26,439 bases of DNA from positions 1 through 26,439 of the forward strand of contig CADBTH010000117.1 in NCBI GenBank assembly GCA_902797495.1, given 5' to 3'. Shown one piece after another: positions 1 through 6,897 of the stretch. The position numbers were made by a program, and so were the translations under genes. The number at the start of each line of letters is the position of its first letter. The stretch's first letter is position 1. The notes beneath the pieces were generated by a model. It searched no databases. It had not been told where the DNA came from and worked only from the letters and a program-made list of their open reading frames with translations. The stretch comes from an uncultured Ruminococcus sp. (GTDB lineage: Bacteria; Bacillota; Clostridia; Oscillospirales; CAG-272).

Positions 1-70
1 CCTGCTCGCCTGCCGTGAATACGAATTCTTTTCCGCATTCCTTGCATGTCAGTGTCTTGTCCTGAAACAT
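1..70 (-). CDS. zinc-ribbon domain protein, N-terminus only
   Basis: Only the first 23 codons are inside the window; the gene runs off the left edge. The visible protein begins MFQDKTLTCKECGKEFVFTA, with a CxxC knuckle (CKEC) followed by GKEF. This is characteristic of a small Firmicute family annotated as probable zinc-ribbon proteins, whose second CxxC pair would lie beyond the edge. The ATG at 68-70 is preceded by a GAGG ribosome-binding site about six bases upstream. The function of the family is not established; zinc binding is inferred from the cysteines. It lies just downstream of the tRNA-like element on the same strand. Confidence 0.7.
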   Translation of the reverse strand, partial: MFQDKTLTCKECGKEFVFTAGEQ

Positions 71-102
71 TTTGTACCTCGCTTAAAAGTATGATAAAAA
101 AT

Positions 103-166
103 TACCCTCAGACGGATTCAAACCGCCACCTTTGAAAACAACGCTCTCTCATTAAGCTATACGGGC
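103..166 (-). tRNA. degenerate or truncated tRNA-like element, anticodon unresolved
   Basis: On the minus strand there is a tRNA-like D arm (GCTT, loop AATGAGA, GAGC) and a good T arm (GGCGG, loop TTTGAAT, CCGTC). They are flanked by GCCCGTA and TGAGGGT, which pair as an imperfect acceptor stem with one G-A mismatch and two wobbles. Only 15 nt separate the D and T arms, where about 22-23 are usual, so no normal five-pair anticodon stem plus variable loop can form. The remnant contains TTTTCAAAG; depending on register the anticodon could be UUC, UCA, CAA or another. A T-rich tract follows. It is probably a tRNA pseudogene or a highly unusual tRNA, and is not trusted as functional. Confidence 0.4.
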
Positions 167-185
167 ATATATGAACGCTTGCGCG

Positions 186-767
186 TTACTGACTGATCGA
201 TTCTCCGAAATATTTCCTGATCTTGGACTTACAGCGGAACAGAGCGTTGCTGACCGACTTGGGGTCTTTGCCGACTGCGTCGGCGATCGACCTCACGCGC
301 TCTCCCGCGATGTAGCTTGAAAATATCGAATACTCGTACTGCGAAAGGATCTTTGCGGCTGCGTCAAGAAGTTTTTTGGCGTCCTGACCGGAAACGTCCG
401 GGATGAACCCTTTCGTTCTCTGTTCCGATCTCAGGGTACTCGTGACTTTCCTCTCGCGCTTTGCCGCGCTCACAGATTTTCGCAAAAATGAGACGGCGCA
501 GTTGTTGACGCACTTTTTTGCGTAATTTCCGAAAGTTACATTATCCTGATCGATCCTGAAAGTCATCGCGGCTCTGTAAAGAGCAAGAGTGAGCTCCTGC
601 ATGAGATCCGCAAAAACCCCGGTGACCCCGTTGTCACGCGCTGTCGCATCGTATCTGGACGCGACAGACAACAGAAGGGGTCTGTACTGTTTCGCAAGGG
701 TTTCGAAAGCCGCCTCGTCTCCGTCCCTGACATTCAATAGGAGATTTGAAACAACTTCTTCGCCCAT
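186..767 (-). CDS. sigma-70 family RNA polymerase sigma factor, SigH-like
   Basis: The protein has 193 residues. Near residues 50-85 it carries a region 2 core (DLMQELTLALYRAAMTF) with the usual D-[LI]-[MV]-QE pattern. The C-terminal region 4 helix-turn-helix reads IADAVGKDPKSVSNALFRCK, closely resembling the KSIDNALQR..K motif of SigH (Spo0H). Region 3 is essentially a short charged linker, as in SigH and extracytoplasmic-function types. SigH in Firmicutes drives entry into sporulation, which would suit the gpr and spoIIP genes nearby, but region 2 is divergent and assignment to SigH rather than another small sigma factor is inference. The ATG at 767 follows a GGTGG ribosome-binding site, and a SigA-type promoter lies about 70 bp upstream. 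No anti-sigma gene is adjacent. Confidence 0.8.
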   Translation of the reverse strand: MGEEVVSNLLLNVRDGDEAAFETLAKQYRPLLLSVASRYDATARDNGVTGVFADLMQELTLALYRAAMTFRIDQDNVTFGNYAKKCVNNCAVSFLRKSVSAAKRERKVTSTLRSEQRTKGFIPDVSGQDAKKLLDAAAKILSQYEYSIFSSYIAGERVRSIADAVGKDPKSVSNALFRCKSKIRKYFGESISQ

Positions 768-833
768 AAACCACCAGTTTCTACTAAAATAAAAAAGACC
801 GAATTTACACTTTTCTTCATTCGATTTATAAAC

Positions 834-861
834 AGTATAACATATTTCACAAAAAAATCAA
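834..861 (-). promoter_or_regulatory. SigA-type promoter of the sigma-factor gene
   Basis: On the minus strand TTGATT (856-861) and TATACT (834-839) are separated by 16 bp in a very A+T-rich gap. The predicted start lies near 827, giving a leader of about 60 nt before the ATG at 767. Called by eye. Confidence 0.6.
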
Positions 862-943
862 GATATTTTTAAAAAAAATTTAAAATAATTGACTTTTGCT
901 TCCAATTGGCGCTTTCGGTAACCGAAAAGGCGTTATCCTGTTC

Positions 944-1585
944 CTACTGCTCGAAGAGATAATTGACGTCTCCGCTCATCAGCGCGACGATACCGCGGAA
1001 GATCACCTCGGGTCTGTCGTCGAAATTGCTCATCATCCTCTCGAGCTGATACTTGCTGTCCGCGCGAAGCTTCAGATCGAGCGCCGTGCCTTCTTTATCC
1101 GTGATCGAACAACGAACGATAAAGCCGTCTCCCTCCGGCTCGTAGCTCTTTTCCACCTGCGCTCCGCGTTTTTTCAGAGACAGATGTCTGAGGGCGCTTC
1201 TGTAGCTGCGCTCTCTCACCGACACCATGATACTGTCCCCGAGACCTACCGCGACGCGGTGTCCGGTCTCGCTGACCTCGTACAGTTTTCTCGGTTTCTT
1301 TATCTCGTCGTCGTCATCCGTCTCGTCTATCGCGCCGAAAGGCGCCACGTTCGGATCGTCCGGCTCTTCGTTGCGCGACGGACCGTCGCCGTCCGGGTAT
1401 ATCTCCCTGATATGTCCCGCCTCGACGAGAGCGAAAAAGCACTCTGCGAAATCAAAAAAGTTAACGACCCCGTCCTGCATCATTATCGCGCCGATGCTCG
1501 GATAGTCGAGGGGATAGCCGATCTTGTCGAGCAGGTAAAGAATAAATATTTTGATCTCGCCCGGATCTGTAAGCAGCGATTTCAT
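944..1585 (-). CDS. DUF4364 family protein
   Basis: This protein has about 213 residues from the preferred start. It begins MKSLLTDPGEIKIFILYLLD and matches the pattern of the DUF4364 family, an uncharacterised Firmicute group. The N-terminal ~70 residues resemble a winged helix (ILYLLDKIGYPL, then a helix ending FFALVEAGHI). An acidic linker (DETDDDDE) leads to a second domain. An ATG six codons upstream (1603) is in frame, but the ATG at 1585 has GGAG six bases before it while 1603 has no clear ribosome-binding site, so 1585 is chosen. A regulatory role is only suggested by the fold. It lies between the terminator of the substrate-binding protein and the sigma-factor gene; no convincing promoter of its own was seen. 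Confidence 0.75.
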   Translation of the reverse strand: MKSLLTDPGEIKIFILYLLDKIGYPLDYPSIGAIMMQDGVVNFFDFAECFFALVEAGHIREIYPDGDGPSRNEEPDDPNVAPFGAIDETDDDDEIKKPRKLYEVSETGHRVAVGLGDSIMVSVRERSYRSALRHLSLKKRGAQVEKSYEPEGDGFIVRCSITDKEGTALDLKLRADSKYQLERMMSNFDDRPEVIFRGIVALMSGDVNYLFEQ

Positions 1586-1613
1586 AACTGACTCCATATT
1601 CATGTGATTTATT

Positions 1614-1651
1614 GAGAAGAAAAAACGAGGTGCGGCGTTTGGGCCGCACCT
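1614..1651 (-). terminator. intrinsic terminator of the oligopeptide-binding protein gene
   Basis: AGGTGCGGC (1628-1636) and GCCGCACCT (1643-1651) form a perfect 9-bp stem with a 6-nt loop. On the minus strand the stem is followed by CGTTTTTTCTTCT. It lies just after the stop at 1688, so it fits termination of that gene. Confidence 0.85.
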
Positions 1652-1687
1652 GTATATCGATTTTTACAGCTGTTGCGGGTCGACCTG

Positions 1688-3466
1688 TCAATCCTTATCC
1701 GGTGTTCCGAGGATGGATCCTTCGTCTTCCTTATAAGACATATAATCGTCCATCTTCATATTGTTGAATCTGCGTCCGTAATAAGTGGATCCGATGTGGT
1801 CAAGAACGTCGGAGAACATGAAAGCGTCCTGCATAAAATACACGGGCATCACGACTGCGTCGTCGATCAGCATTTTTTCGGCTTCATGGAGTATAGACGT
1901 TCTCTCTGCGATGTCTGCTGTCTCAAAGAATCTGTCGAACAGCGCGTCGTACTCGCTGTTCTTGTAACCGGAAACGTGGCCGTACGATTCGTAAACGTCG
2001 GTTTCCTTTCCGTTTTCGTCCTTAACTTTCTTAGGCTCCATATTCACGCCGTAGCCGGAATAATTGACGGCGTAAGGCGCGAGCGCGGAAAACGCGTCGG
2101 AGGAGAGCATGGTGAGGTCGACCGCGATCACGTCGAAATTGCCGTTGATGTAGTCGGTGTAATAGTTGTCTACGATGATCGTACTGTCCTTGTTGTCGAC
2201 CGAATATCTGAGCTTCTTGACCGTGACGTCGAATCCGAGTTCTTCCCAGACTCCCTTGACGTAGTCAGCCACCGCGACGTCGACTTCGTCGTTCCTGATG
2301 GAGATCGTCAGCTCTCCGCCTCTGACTCCGGCGGAGGAGAGGAGGCTCTTAGCCTGCGAAAGATCGGCTTCCGTGCTGATGAGGTCGCCGCCGACTTCTC
2401 TGAAGTAGGTGTCGTTCGTTGCGTCAAAGGTCACGGGCGGAACGATACCCGTCGCGGGTTTTGCGTATTTTACTATATTCGCGATCTCGTTTCTGTCGAT
2501 CGCCATCGAGAGTGCGCGTCTTACTTCGGGTTTTGCGAGTATCTCGTTATTCTCGTTGAAGATATAGGTGTGGGTCGCGGGATAGTCGTACGCGTTGGCG
2601 TACTCCGAGTACTCTTCTCTCTTGTCGAGCGGGATCTCGCCGATGTAGAAGATCTTGCCGCAGAGGAACGATTCGAGCTGCGCGGAGAGATCGGCTTTGT
2701 CGTAGTGAGTTATGATCCTGTAGGGGATAACGTACTCGTCGAGAGCTCCGTCTTCTTCCGTGTCGCGGTAGTAGTAAGCGCTTCTCTCAAGTCTCAGCGT
2801 ATCGCCGTTGGAAAGCTTCTTAACGTCGAACGGGCCGTTGGTGATGAGCGAAGACGCCTTTTTAGCCCAGTTGGAATTCGTCGCCACGATGTCCTCGCGC
2901 AGAGGAACGAGAGCGAGGCTCGCGGTCTTCCTGAAGAAATAGTCGAGATCAATCTTCTTTTCGAACTCGATCTGAAGAGCGTAGGTCTCGATAGCCGCGA
3001 CGCCGAGGTCGTCGATGGACGCGTCTCCGAGTTTTACGTCGTATGCGTTCTTGATATCGTAAAGGAGAGACGCCGCTTCGCACTTGAATTCGGGATCGAG
3101 TATGCGTTTCCACGCGAAGACCACGTCGTTCGCCTGGACGGGACGGGAATCGCTCCATCTGGTGTCGTTGAGCGTTATCTTGATCTTGAACGCCTCGTCG
3201 TCGTCCTGAGTGATCTCATATTCGTCCATCAGCGCGTATTCCCAGTTGCCGTCCTCGTCGAGGCGCGTGAGCCCTTCGAAAACGAGGGAAAGCAGTTTGC
3301 TGGTAGACGCGTCGTTGAATCCGCGGGCGGGGTCAAAATCGTAGATCTCGTTCGTAAGGTAAACGTCTATTACCGCGCCTTTATCATCACCTTCAAGAGT
3401 CGTGCAGGACACGAAAGAGGAAAGGATCATCAAGGCGCATATAACGAGAGCGATAATTCTTTTCAT
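1688..3466 (-). CDS. oligopeptide ABC transporter substrate-binding lipoprotein
   Basis: The protein has 592 residues, usual for the extracellular solute-binding family 5 (OppA/DppA-like). A signal peptide (MKRIIALVICALMILSSFVS) ends at Cys21, the likely lipidated residue, though Phe at -3 of the lipobox is unusual. Family features are visible: FDPARGFNDASTSKLLSLVFEGL near the N-terminus, a WSDSRPVQANDVVFAWKRI segment (substrate-cleft region), NGPF around residue 215, and EVRRALSMAIDRNEI in the second lobe. It would capture peptides outside the membrane and deliver them to an Opp-type permease. No permease or ATPase genes adjoin it, so it is an orphan binding protein. An AGGAGG site lies 12 bases before the ATG, a rather long spacing. 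It has its own strong promoter and terminator, so it is monocistronic. Confidence 0.9.
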   Translation of the reverse strand: MKRIIALVICALMILSSFVSCTTLEGDDKGAVIDVYLTNEIYDFDPARGFNDASTSKLLSLVFEGLTRLDEDGNWEYALMDEYEITQDDDEAFKIKITLNDTRWSDSRPVQANDVVFAWKRILDPEFKCEAASLLYDIKNAYDVKLGDASIDDLGVAAIETYALQIEFEKKIDLDYFFRKTASLALVPLREDIVATNSNWAKKASSLITNGPFDVKKLSNGDTLRLERSAYYYRDTEEDGALDEYVIPYRIITHYDKADLSAQLESFLCGKIFYIGEIPLDKREEYSEYANAYDYPATHTYIFNENNEILAKPEVRRALSMAIDRNEIANIVKYAKPATGIVPPVTFDATNDTYFREVGGDLISTEADLSQAKSLLSSAGVRGGELTISIRNDEVDVAVADYVKGVWEELGFDVTVKKLRYSVDNKDSTIIVDNYYTDYINGNFDVIAVDLTMLSSDAFSALAPYAVNYSGYGVNMEPKKVKDENGKETDVYESYGHVSGYKNSEYDALFDRFFETADIAERTSILHEAEKMLIDDAVVMPVYFMQDAFMFSDVLDHIGSTYYGRRFNNMKMDDYMSYKEDEGSILGTPDKD

Positions 3467-3531
3467 AATATGGGTGTTCCTCCTTGTATATCAAAAGACA
3501 AAAAACAATTCTGCACTTTATATTCCATTAC

Positions 3532-3560
3532 ATTATATCACCATATAAAAAATAAATCAA
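3532..3560 (-). promoter_or_regulatory. SigA-type promoter of the oligopeptide-binding protein gene
   Basis: On the minus strand TTGATT (3555-3560) and TATAAT (3532-3537) are separated by exactly 17 bp. The predicted start is near 3525, about 60 nt upstream of the ATG. Confidence 0.75.
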
Positions 3561-3624
3561 GTTAATTTTATCTATTTTTAACTTTTAACAATTTGTTCAG
3601 CGAAGACTCAAAAAGCGGGCGTGC

Positions 3625-3654
3625 GAATGGATCCGCGGCGAGGCGTCAATAATA
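3625..3654 (+). promoter_or_regulatory. candidate SigG/SigF-type promoter of gpr
   Basis: GAATG (3625-3629) fits the SigG -35 pattern (gHATR). AATAATA (3648-3654), 18 bp downstream, differs from the SigG -10 pattern (CATnHTA) only at its first base. The gpr start codon at 3686 would lie about 25 nt after the predicted start of transcription. In Bacillus subtilis gpr is a forespore gene read by SigF and SigG. The match is by eye and short motifs occur by chance. Confidence 0.45.
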
Positions 3655-3685
3655 CTTCAGACAAACGTTTTATGCGGAGAGCCGA

Positions 3686-4585
3686 ATGAAGATCGATATA
3701 TCAAAATACGTCACGACCGACCTCGTCTGCGAGAGCGGCAGGATCGCGCCGGAGGATTTTAAAAGCGCAAAGTACGAAAGGCGGAGCTCGGGAGGCGCCG
3801 TGATCGAGACTCTGACGGTCGGCGACCGTGCGGGAGAAGAGGAGACGGGAAAGCCCGTCGGGCGGTACGTCACGATCTCGGACGGATCGCTCAAGGACCC
3901 CTCGCGTCCGACCGACGGCGTTTGCGGCGCGCTCGAAGAAGAGCTCGCCGGGATGATGGACGCCGCCGTCGGCGATAAGCGGGGGGACGGACGTCGCGTT
4001 CTCGTCGCGGGCCTCGGCAACAGATTCATAACTCCCGACGCACTCGGAGCGAGGTGCGCGGACAAGATTAAAGTCACGCGCCATCTGAAGGGAGTCTTTG
4101 AGGATTACGGCAAGCTCGGCTGCGCCGAAGTCTCCGCGATCGATCCCGGAGTTCTCTCCGAGACGGGGATCGAGTCCTTCGATATCATTAAAGGAACGGT
4201 CGACAGGATCAAGCCGGACGTCGTCATCGTCGTGGACGCCATGGCGGCGAGGAACGTCTCGAGGCTCGCCGCCACCGTTCAGCTCTCAAACGCCGGACTC
4301 GCGCCGGGAGAAGGGATAGGAAACCGTCGCCCCGCGCTGAACGCCGATAGTCTCGGGTGCGCCGTGATATCCGTCGGAACGCCGACCGTCGTCAGCTCCT
4401 CCACTCTGATCGCGGACGCGCTCTTCGCCGCGGGGGAGTACGAGATCCCGCCGCATCTCGAAGAGATACTCGAGAACGGGAAGAGCTTCTTCGTCTCTCT
4501 GAACGACAGCGACGTCATCGTCGAACGAATATCGGACGTCATATCCAAAGCGATAAATCTTGTGCTCGGCACGGACTGCCTTTGA
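3686..4585 (+). CDS. gpr: GPR spore germination protease
   Basis: The protein has 299 residues and is the atypical aspartate endopeptidase that cleaves small acid-soluble spore proteins when spores germinate. Diagnostic motifs are GLGNRFITPDALG (109-121) and VVDAMAARN (182-190), followed by ATVQLSNAGLAPGEGIGNRR. Asp118 and Asp184 are 66 residues apart, the spacing of the two functional aspartates known in the Bacillus enzyme. It is shorter than the ~370-residue Bacillus form, mainly around the N-terminal propeptide and C-terminus. The N-terminus (MKIDISKYVTTDLV) resembles the autoprocessed propeptide region (TDLA) of the zymogen. A GGAG site lies seven bases before the ATG. It is followed 61 bp later by spoIIP, the same neighbour as in Bacillus. 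Forespore expression is suggested by the SigG-like promoter. Confidence 0.93.
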   Translation: MKIDISKYVTTDLVCESGRIAPEDFKSAKYERRSSGGAVIETLTVGDRAGEEETGKPVGRYVTISDGSLKDPSRPTDGVCGALEEELAGMMDAAVGDKRGDGRRVLVAGLGNRFITPDALGARCADKIKVTRHLKGVFEDYGKLGCAEVSAIDPGVLSETGIESFDIIKGTVDRIKPDVVIVVDAMAARNVSRLAATVQLSNAGLAPGEGIGNRRPALNADSLGCAVISVGTPTVVSSSTLIADALFAAGEYEIPPHLEEILENGKSFFVSLNDSDVIVERISDVISKAINLVLGTDCL

Positions 4586-4586
4586 G

Positions 4587-4615
4587 GAATATTCCGCGCC
4601 GCCGCGCAGTATAAT
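4587..4615 (+). promoter_or_regulatory. candidate SigE-type promoter of spoIIP
   Basis: GAATATT (4587-4593) matches the SigE -35 pattern kmATATT in full. After 14 bp, AGTATAAT (4608-4615) matches five of eight bases of CATACAmT. It sits exactly in the gpr-spoIIP gap, as the SigE promoter of spoIIP does in Bacillus subtilis. The -10 also contains TATAAT, so another sigma factor could use it. Confidence 0.45.
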
Positions 4616-4634
4616 CAAACAGGATCTAAAAAGC

Positions 4635-4640
4635 AGGAGG
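4635..4640 (+). promoter_or_regulatory. ribosome-binding site that sets the spoIIP start
   Basis: A full AGGAGG lies six bases before the ATG at 4647. The reading frame is open back to 4560, inside gpr, but no comparable site precedes the upstream ATG, so 4647 is the start. Confidence 0.85.
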
Positions 4641-4646
4641 TTTATC

Positions 4647-5912
4647 ATGGACGTAATCGAAATAACAGCTGGGGAGATCGCAGAGAAAAACGGCGCGCCG
4701 GACGAGCTGTTGCCGGCGCTTCCGGTCTGCATCGGAGAACGCGTCGCCGCGCCGGAAGAGGCGCCGGGCACGGAGCGCGAAACGAAGAGGAGGATCGGAG
4801 CGGCAAGGATCCTCTCGTTTTTCATAAGCGCCGTTCTGTGCTCGGTCTCGCTTTTCTATATCGCGTCGCGCGCCGTCGCGCTCTCGAAGAAGGTCGACGG
4901 AGAAAGAGTCAAAGCGGCGTTGTTGAACGAAGTATTCGCAGGCGCGGTTCCGGAAACGGCGCCGGAGAGCGTCGCCGTCACGGAGGCGGAGACTGAGGAG
5001 CCCGTCGTGACCTCACCGGCGTCGGCGGACGCACCGGAAAAGACGGAGCCGCCGGTCGAGGTCGCGCCGAATGCCGACTCGTACCCGATCGTCAAAGAGA
5101 CGCTCGCAAACACAGACCTTCTGACGGCGATGAGCAACACGACCTCCTACTCGCCCGACCTCCCGTCCCTGCTCGACTCGTGGGAGACTCGCGACAGGTG
5201 CGCGGAGATCTACGAAAAGTACGGGGCAGACGCGCCGGTCGCGCTGATAGTACATACGCACGGAACGGAAGCGTATACAGCGGAGGGCAAGGATACTTAT
5301 ACCGAGGACGACCCGTTCAGATCGACCGACCCCGCGCGGAACGTAGTCTCGGTCGGCGGCGTGATAGCGGAAGTCTTCGAGCGCGAAGGGATAAACACGA
5401 TCCACTGCGGGACGATGTTCGACGAAGAGTCCTACAGAGATTCTTATTCGAAGAGCTACGCAGAAGTAAAAAAATATCTTGAAGAATATCCGTCGATCTC
5501 GTTCGTCTTCGACGTTCACCGCGACTCCGTGATACGCGACGATATGACGAATATCGCCACCCTATCCTATTTCAACGGCGATGAAAACGCCCAGGCGATG
5601 ATCGTCGTCGGGACGGACGAGGGAGGCGCCGACCATCCGTCGTGGCGGGACAACCTCTCGTTTGCGCTCGCGGTACAGAAGAATATGATCGGAAAGAGCG
5701 AAACGCTCCCGAGACGGATCAATCTGAGGAGCGCCGCCTTCAATCAGGGGCTCTGTCCCGGATACCTTCTCCTCGAGATAGGCTCGTGCGCTAACACGCT
5801 GAACGAGGCGAAACGCGCCGCGGTACTGACCGCGATGTCCGTCGCGGAAGCCATCCGCGGCAGGGAATGCTCCGTATCCGCTGAAGAAATGATCTCCCTT
5901 TTCGCTTCATGA
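4647..5912 (+). CDS. spoIIP: stage II sporulation protein P, engulfment cell-wall hydrolase
   Basis: The protein has 421 residues. A transmembrane segment at about residues 53-77 anchors it, followed by a Glu/Pro/Ala/Thr-rich linker (about 100-150) and the hydrolase domain. Catalytic-type motifs are HTHGTEAY (His203, His205), ARNVVSVG, DVHRDS (His291), MIVVGTDEGG..HPSW and LLLEIGS (Glu377), the zinc-binding set of SpoIIP, which is an N-acetylmuramoyl-L-alanine amidase and endopeptidase. With SpoIID and SpoIIM it thins septal peptidoglycan and drives membrane migration during engulfment; those partners are not in this window. It forms a probable transcription unit with gpr plus its own SigE-like promoter. 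No intrinsic terminator was recognised before coaW. Confidence 0.95.
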   Translation: MDVIEITAGEIAEKNGAPDELLPALPVCIGERVAAPEEAPGTERETKRRIGAARILSFFISAVLCSVSLFYIASRAVALSKKVDGERVKAALLNEVFAGAVPETAPESVAVTEAETEEPVVTSPASADAPEKTEPPVEVAPNADSYPIVKETLANTDLLTAMSNTTSYSPDLPSLLDSWETRDRCAEIYEKYGADAPVALIVHTHGTEAYTAEGKDTYTEDDPFRSTDPARNVVSVGGVIAEVFEREGINTIHCGTMFDEESYRDSYSKSYAEVKKYLEEYPSISFVFDVHRDSVIRDDMTNIATLSYFNGDENAQAMIVVGTDEGGADHPSWRDNLSFALAVQKNMIGKSETLPRRINLRSAAFNQGLCPGYLLLEIGSCANTLNEAKRAAVLTAMSVAEAIRGRECSVSAEEMISLFAS

Positions 5913-5923
5913 CGGCAAAAGTA

Positions 5924-5952
5924 TTGATTTTATCGTTTATATGTGCTAAAAT
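5924..5952 (+). promoter_or_regulatory. SigA-type promoter of coaW
   Basis: TTGATT (5924-5929) and TAAAAT (5947-5952) are separated by 17 bp. The predicted start is near 5959, about 28 nt before the ATG, so coaW can be expressed independently of the sporulation genes. Confidence 0.65.
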
Positions 5953-5986
5953 GTAGTTTAAGAATAAGAACTCATGAGAGGCCGTC

Positions 5987-6847
5987 ATGGAAAACAAGAT
6001 TGTCATAGGAATAGATATCGGCGGAAGCGCGACGAAGATCGTCGGCTTCAGAACGACGGGCGGTAAAAAAGAACTGATCGATCCCCTTTTCGTTAAAGCC
6101 ACAGACCCCATCACGTCAATGTACGGCGCGCTCGGGCGCTTCACCAACGAGAACGGTCTCGAGCTTTCCGACATAGAGAGGATCATGATCACCGGCGCGG
6201 GATCTTCTTTCCTCAAAACTCCGCTCTACTCCCTGCCCTGCTACGTCATCCCCGAGTTCCGCAGCATAGGACTCGGCGGACTGTATCTTTGCGGATACAA
6301 GGAAGCGATCATAACGAGCATGGGCACGGGCACCGCGATCATTTACGCCAAAGAGGGAGAGGAACCGATCCACCTCGGCGGTACCGGGATCGGCGGAGGT
6401 ACTCTCGTCGGTCTGTCGAAGAAGATACTCGGTATGGACACGGTCGAACATATCGACGAGCTCGCCAAGGGGGGAGACCTGAAAAACGTAGACCTGAAGA
6501 TCGAGGACATCACGAGTCACGACCTTGCGAACGGTTTTTCGGACGTCATGACCGCGTCGAACTTCGGCAGGATAAGCGATATCGCAACGAAGAGCGACAT
6601 CGCGCTCGGCATCGTCAACATGGTCTTCGAAACGGTCGGAATGATCAGCATTTTCGCCGCGAAGAACTACGGACTGAAGGACATAGTACTGATAGGAAAC
6701 CTGACGAGCGTTGCGACGGGCAAGGACGTCATCGAGCTGATCAACCGTATGTTCGGAATGCGCTTCGTGATACCGAAGCACTCGCAGTACGGCACCGTCA
6801 TCGGCGCCGCGCTGTCGGAGTACGACGAATCTCTGAGGATAAAATAA
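5987..6847 (+). CDS. coaW: type II pantothenate kinase
   Basis: The protein has 286 residues. It phosphorylates pantothenate to 4'-phosphopantothenate, the first step of coenzyme A synthesis in the cytosol. It has an actin-like (ASKHA) ATPase fold: phosphate-1 loop VIGIDIGGSATKIVG at the N-terminus, PEFRSIGLGG with the likely catalytic Glu90, phosphate-2 motif SMGTGTA (111-117), GGTGIGGGT (131-139) and VLIGNL near residue 235. This matches the type II family found in staphylococci, bacilli and eukaryotes, which differs from CoaA and CoaX. The ATG follows GAGAGG. It has its own promoter and terminator, so its position beside spoIIP is probably not functional. The window also carries coaD, which acts later in the same pathway. 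Confidence 0.9.
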   Translation: MENKIVIGIDIGGSATKIVGFRTTGGKKELIDPLFVKATDPITSMYGALGRFTNENGLELSDIERIMITGAGSSFLKTPLYSLPCYVIPEFRSIGLGGLYLCGYKEAIITSMGTGTAIIYAKEGEEPIHLGGTGIGGGTLVGLSKKILGMDTVEHIDELAKGGDLKNVDLKIEDITSHDLANGFSDVMTASNFGRISDIATKSDIALGIVNMVFETVGMISIFAAKNYGLKDIVLIGNLTSVATGKDVIELINRMFGMRFVIPKHSQYGTVIGAALSEYDESLRIK

Positions 6848-6859
6848 GGCATGATAAAA

Positions 6860-6896
6860 GGCGCGCTCCTTGCGGGGCGCGCCGTTTTTCGTTTTA
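6860..6896. terminator. terminator between convergent coaW and the ABC exporter
   Basis: GGCGCGC (6860-6866) and GCGCGCC (6877-6883) form a stem with a 10-nt loop. On the plus strand it is followed by GTTTTTCGTTTTATT, and on the minus strand by TTTTATC. It sits between the two convergent stop codons, so it probably serves both genes, most strongly coaW. Confidence 0.8.
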
Positions 6897-6897
6897 T

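Noticed and set aside
908..932. Possible terminator after the DUF4364 gene (CTTTCGGT...ACCGAAAAG)
   Set aside because: The stem is imperfect with a three-base loop and no T tract follows on the minus strand, so it is not called.
1653..1690. TTGACA near 1684 as a -35 box for the DUF4364 gene
   Set aside because: The only -10 at the right distance is TGTAAA, and the transcript would immediately meet the strong terminator at 1614-1651.
1673..3565. A 630-residue open frame on the plus strand opposite the oligopeptide-binding protein
   Set aside because: It is the antisense shadow of a clear substrate-binding protein: Val/Arg/Asp-rich composition, no domain and no ribosome-binding site. Similar long shadows opposite ftsZ, the PBP, murF and the ABC exporter were discarded for the same reason.
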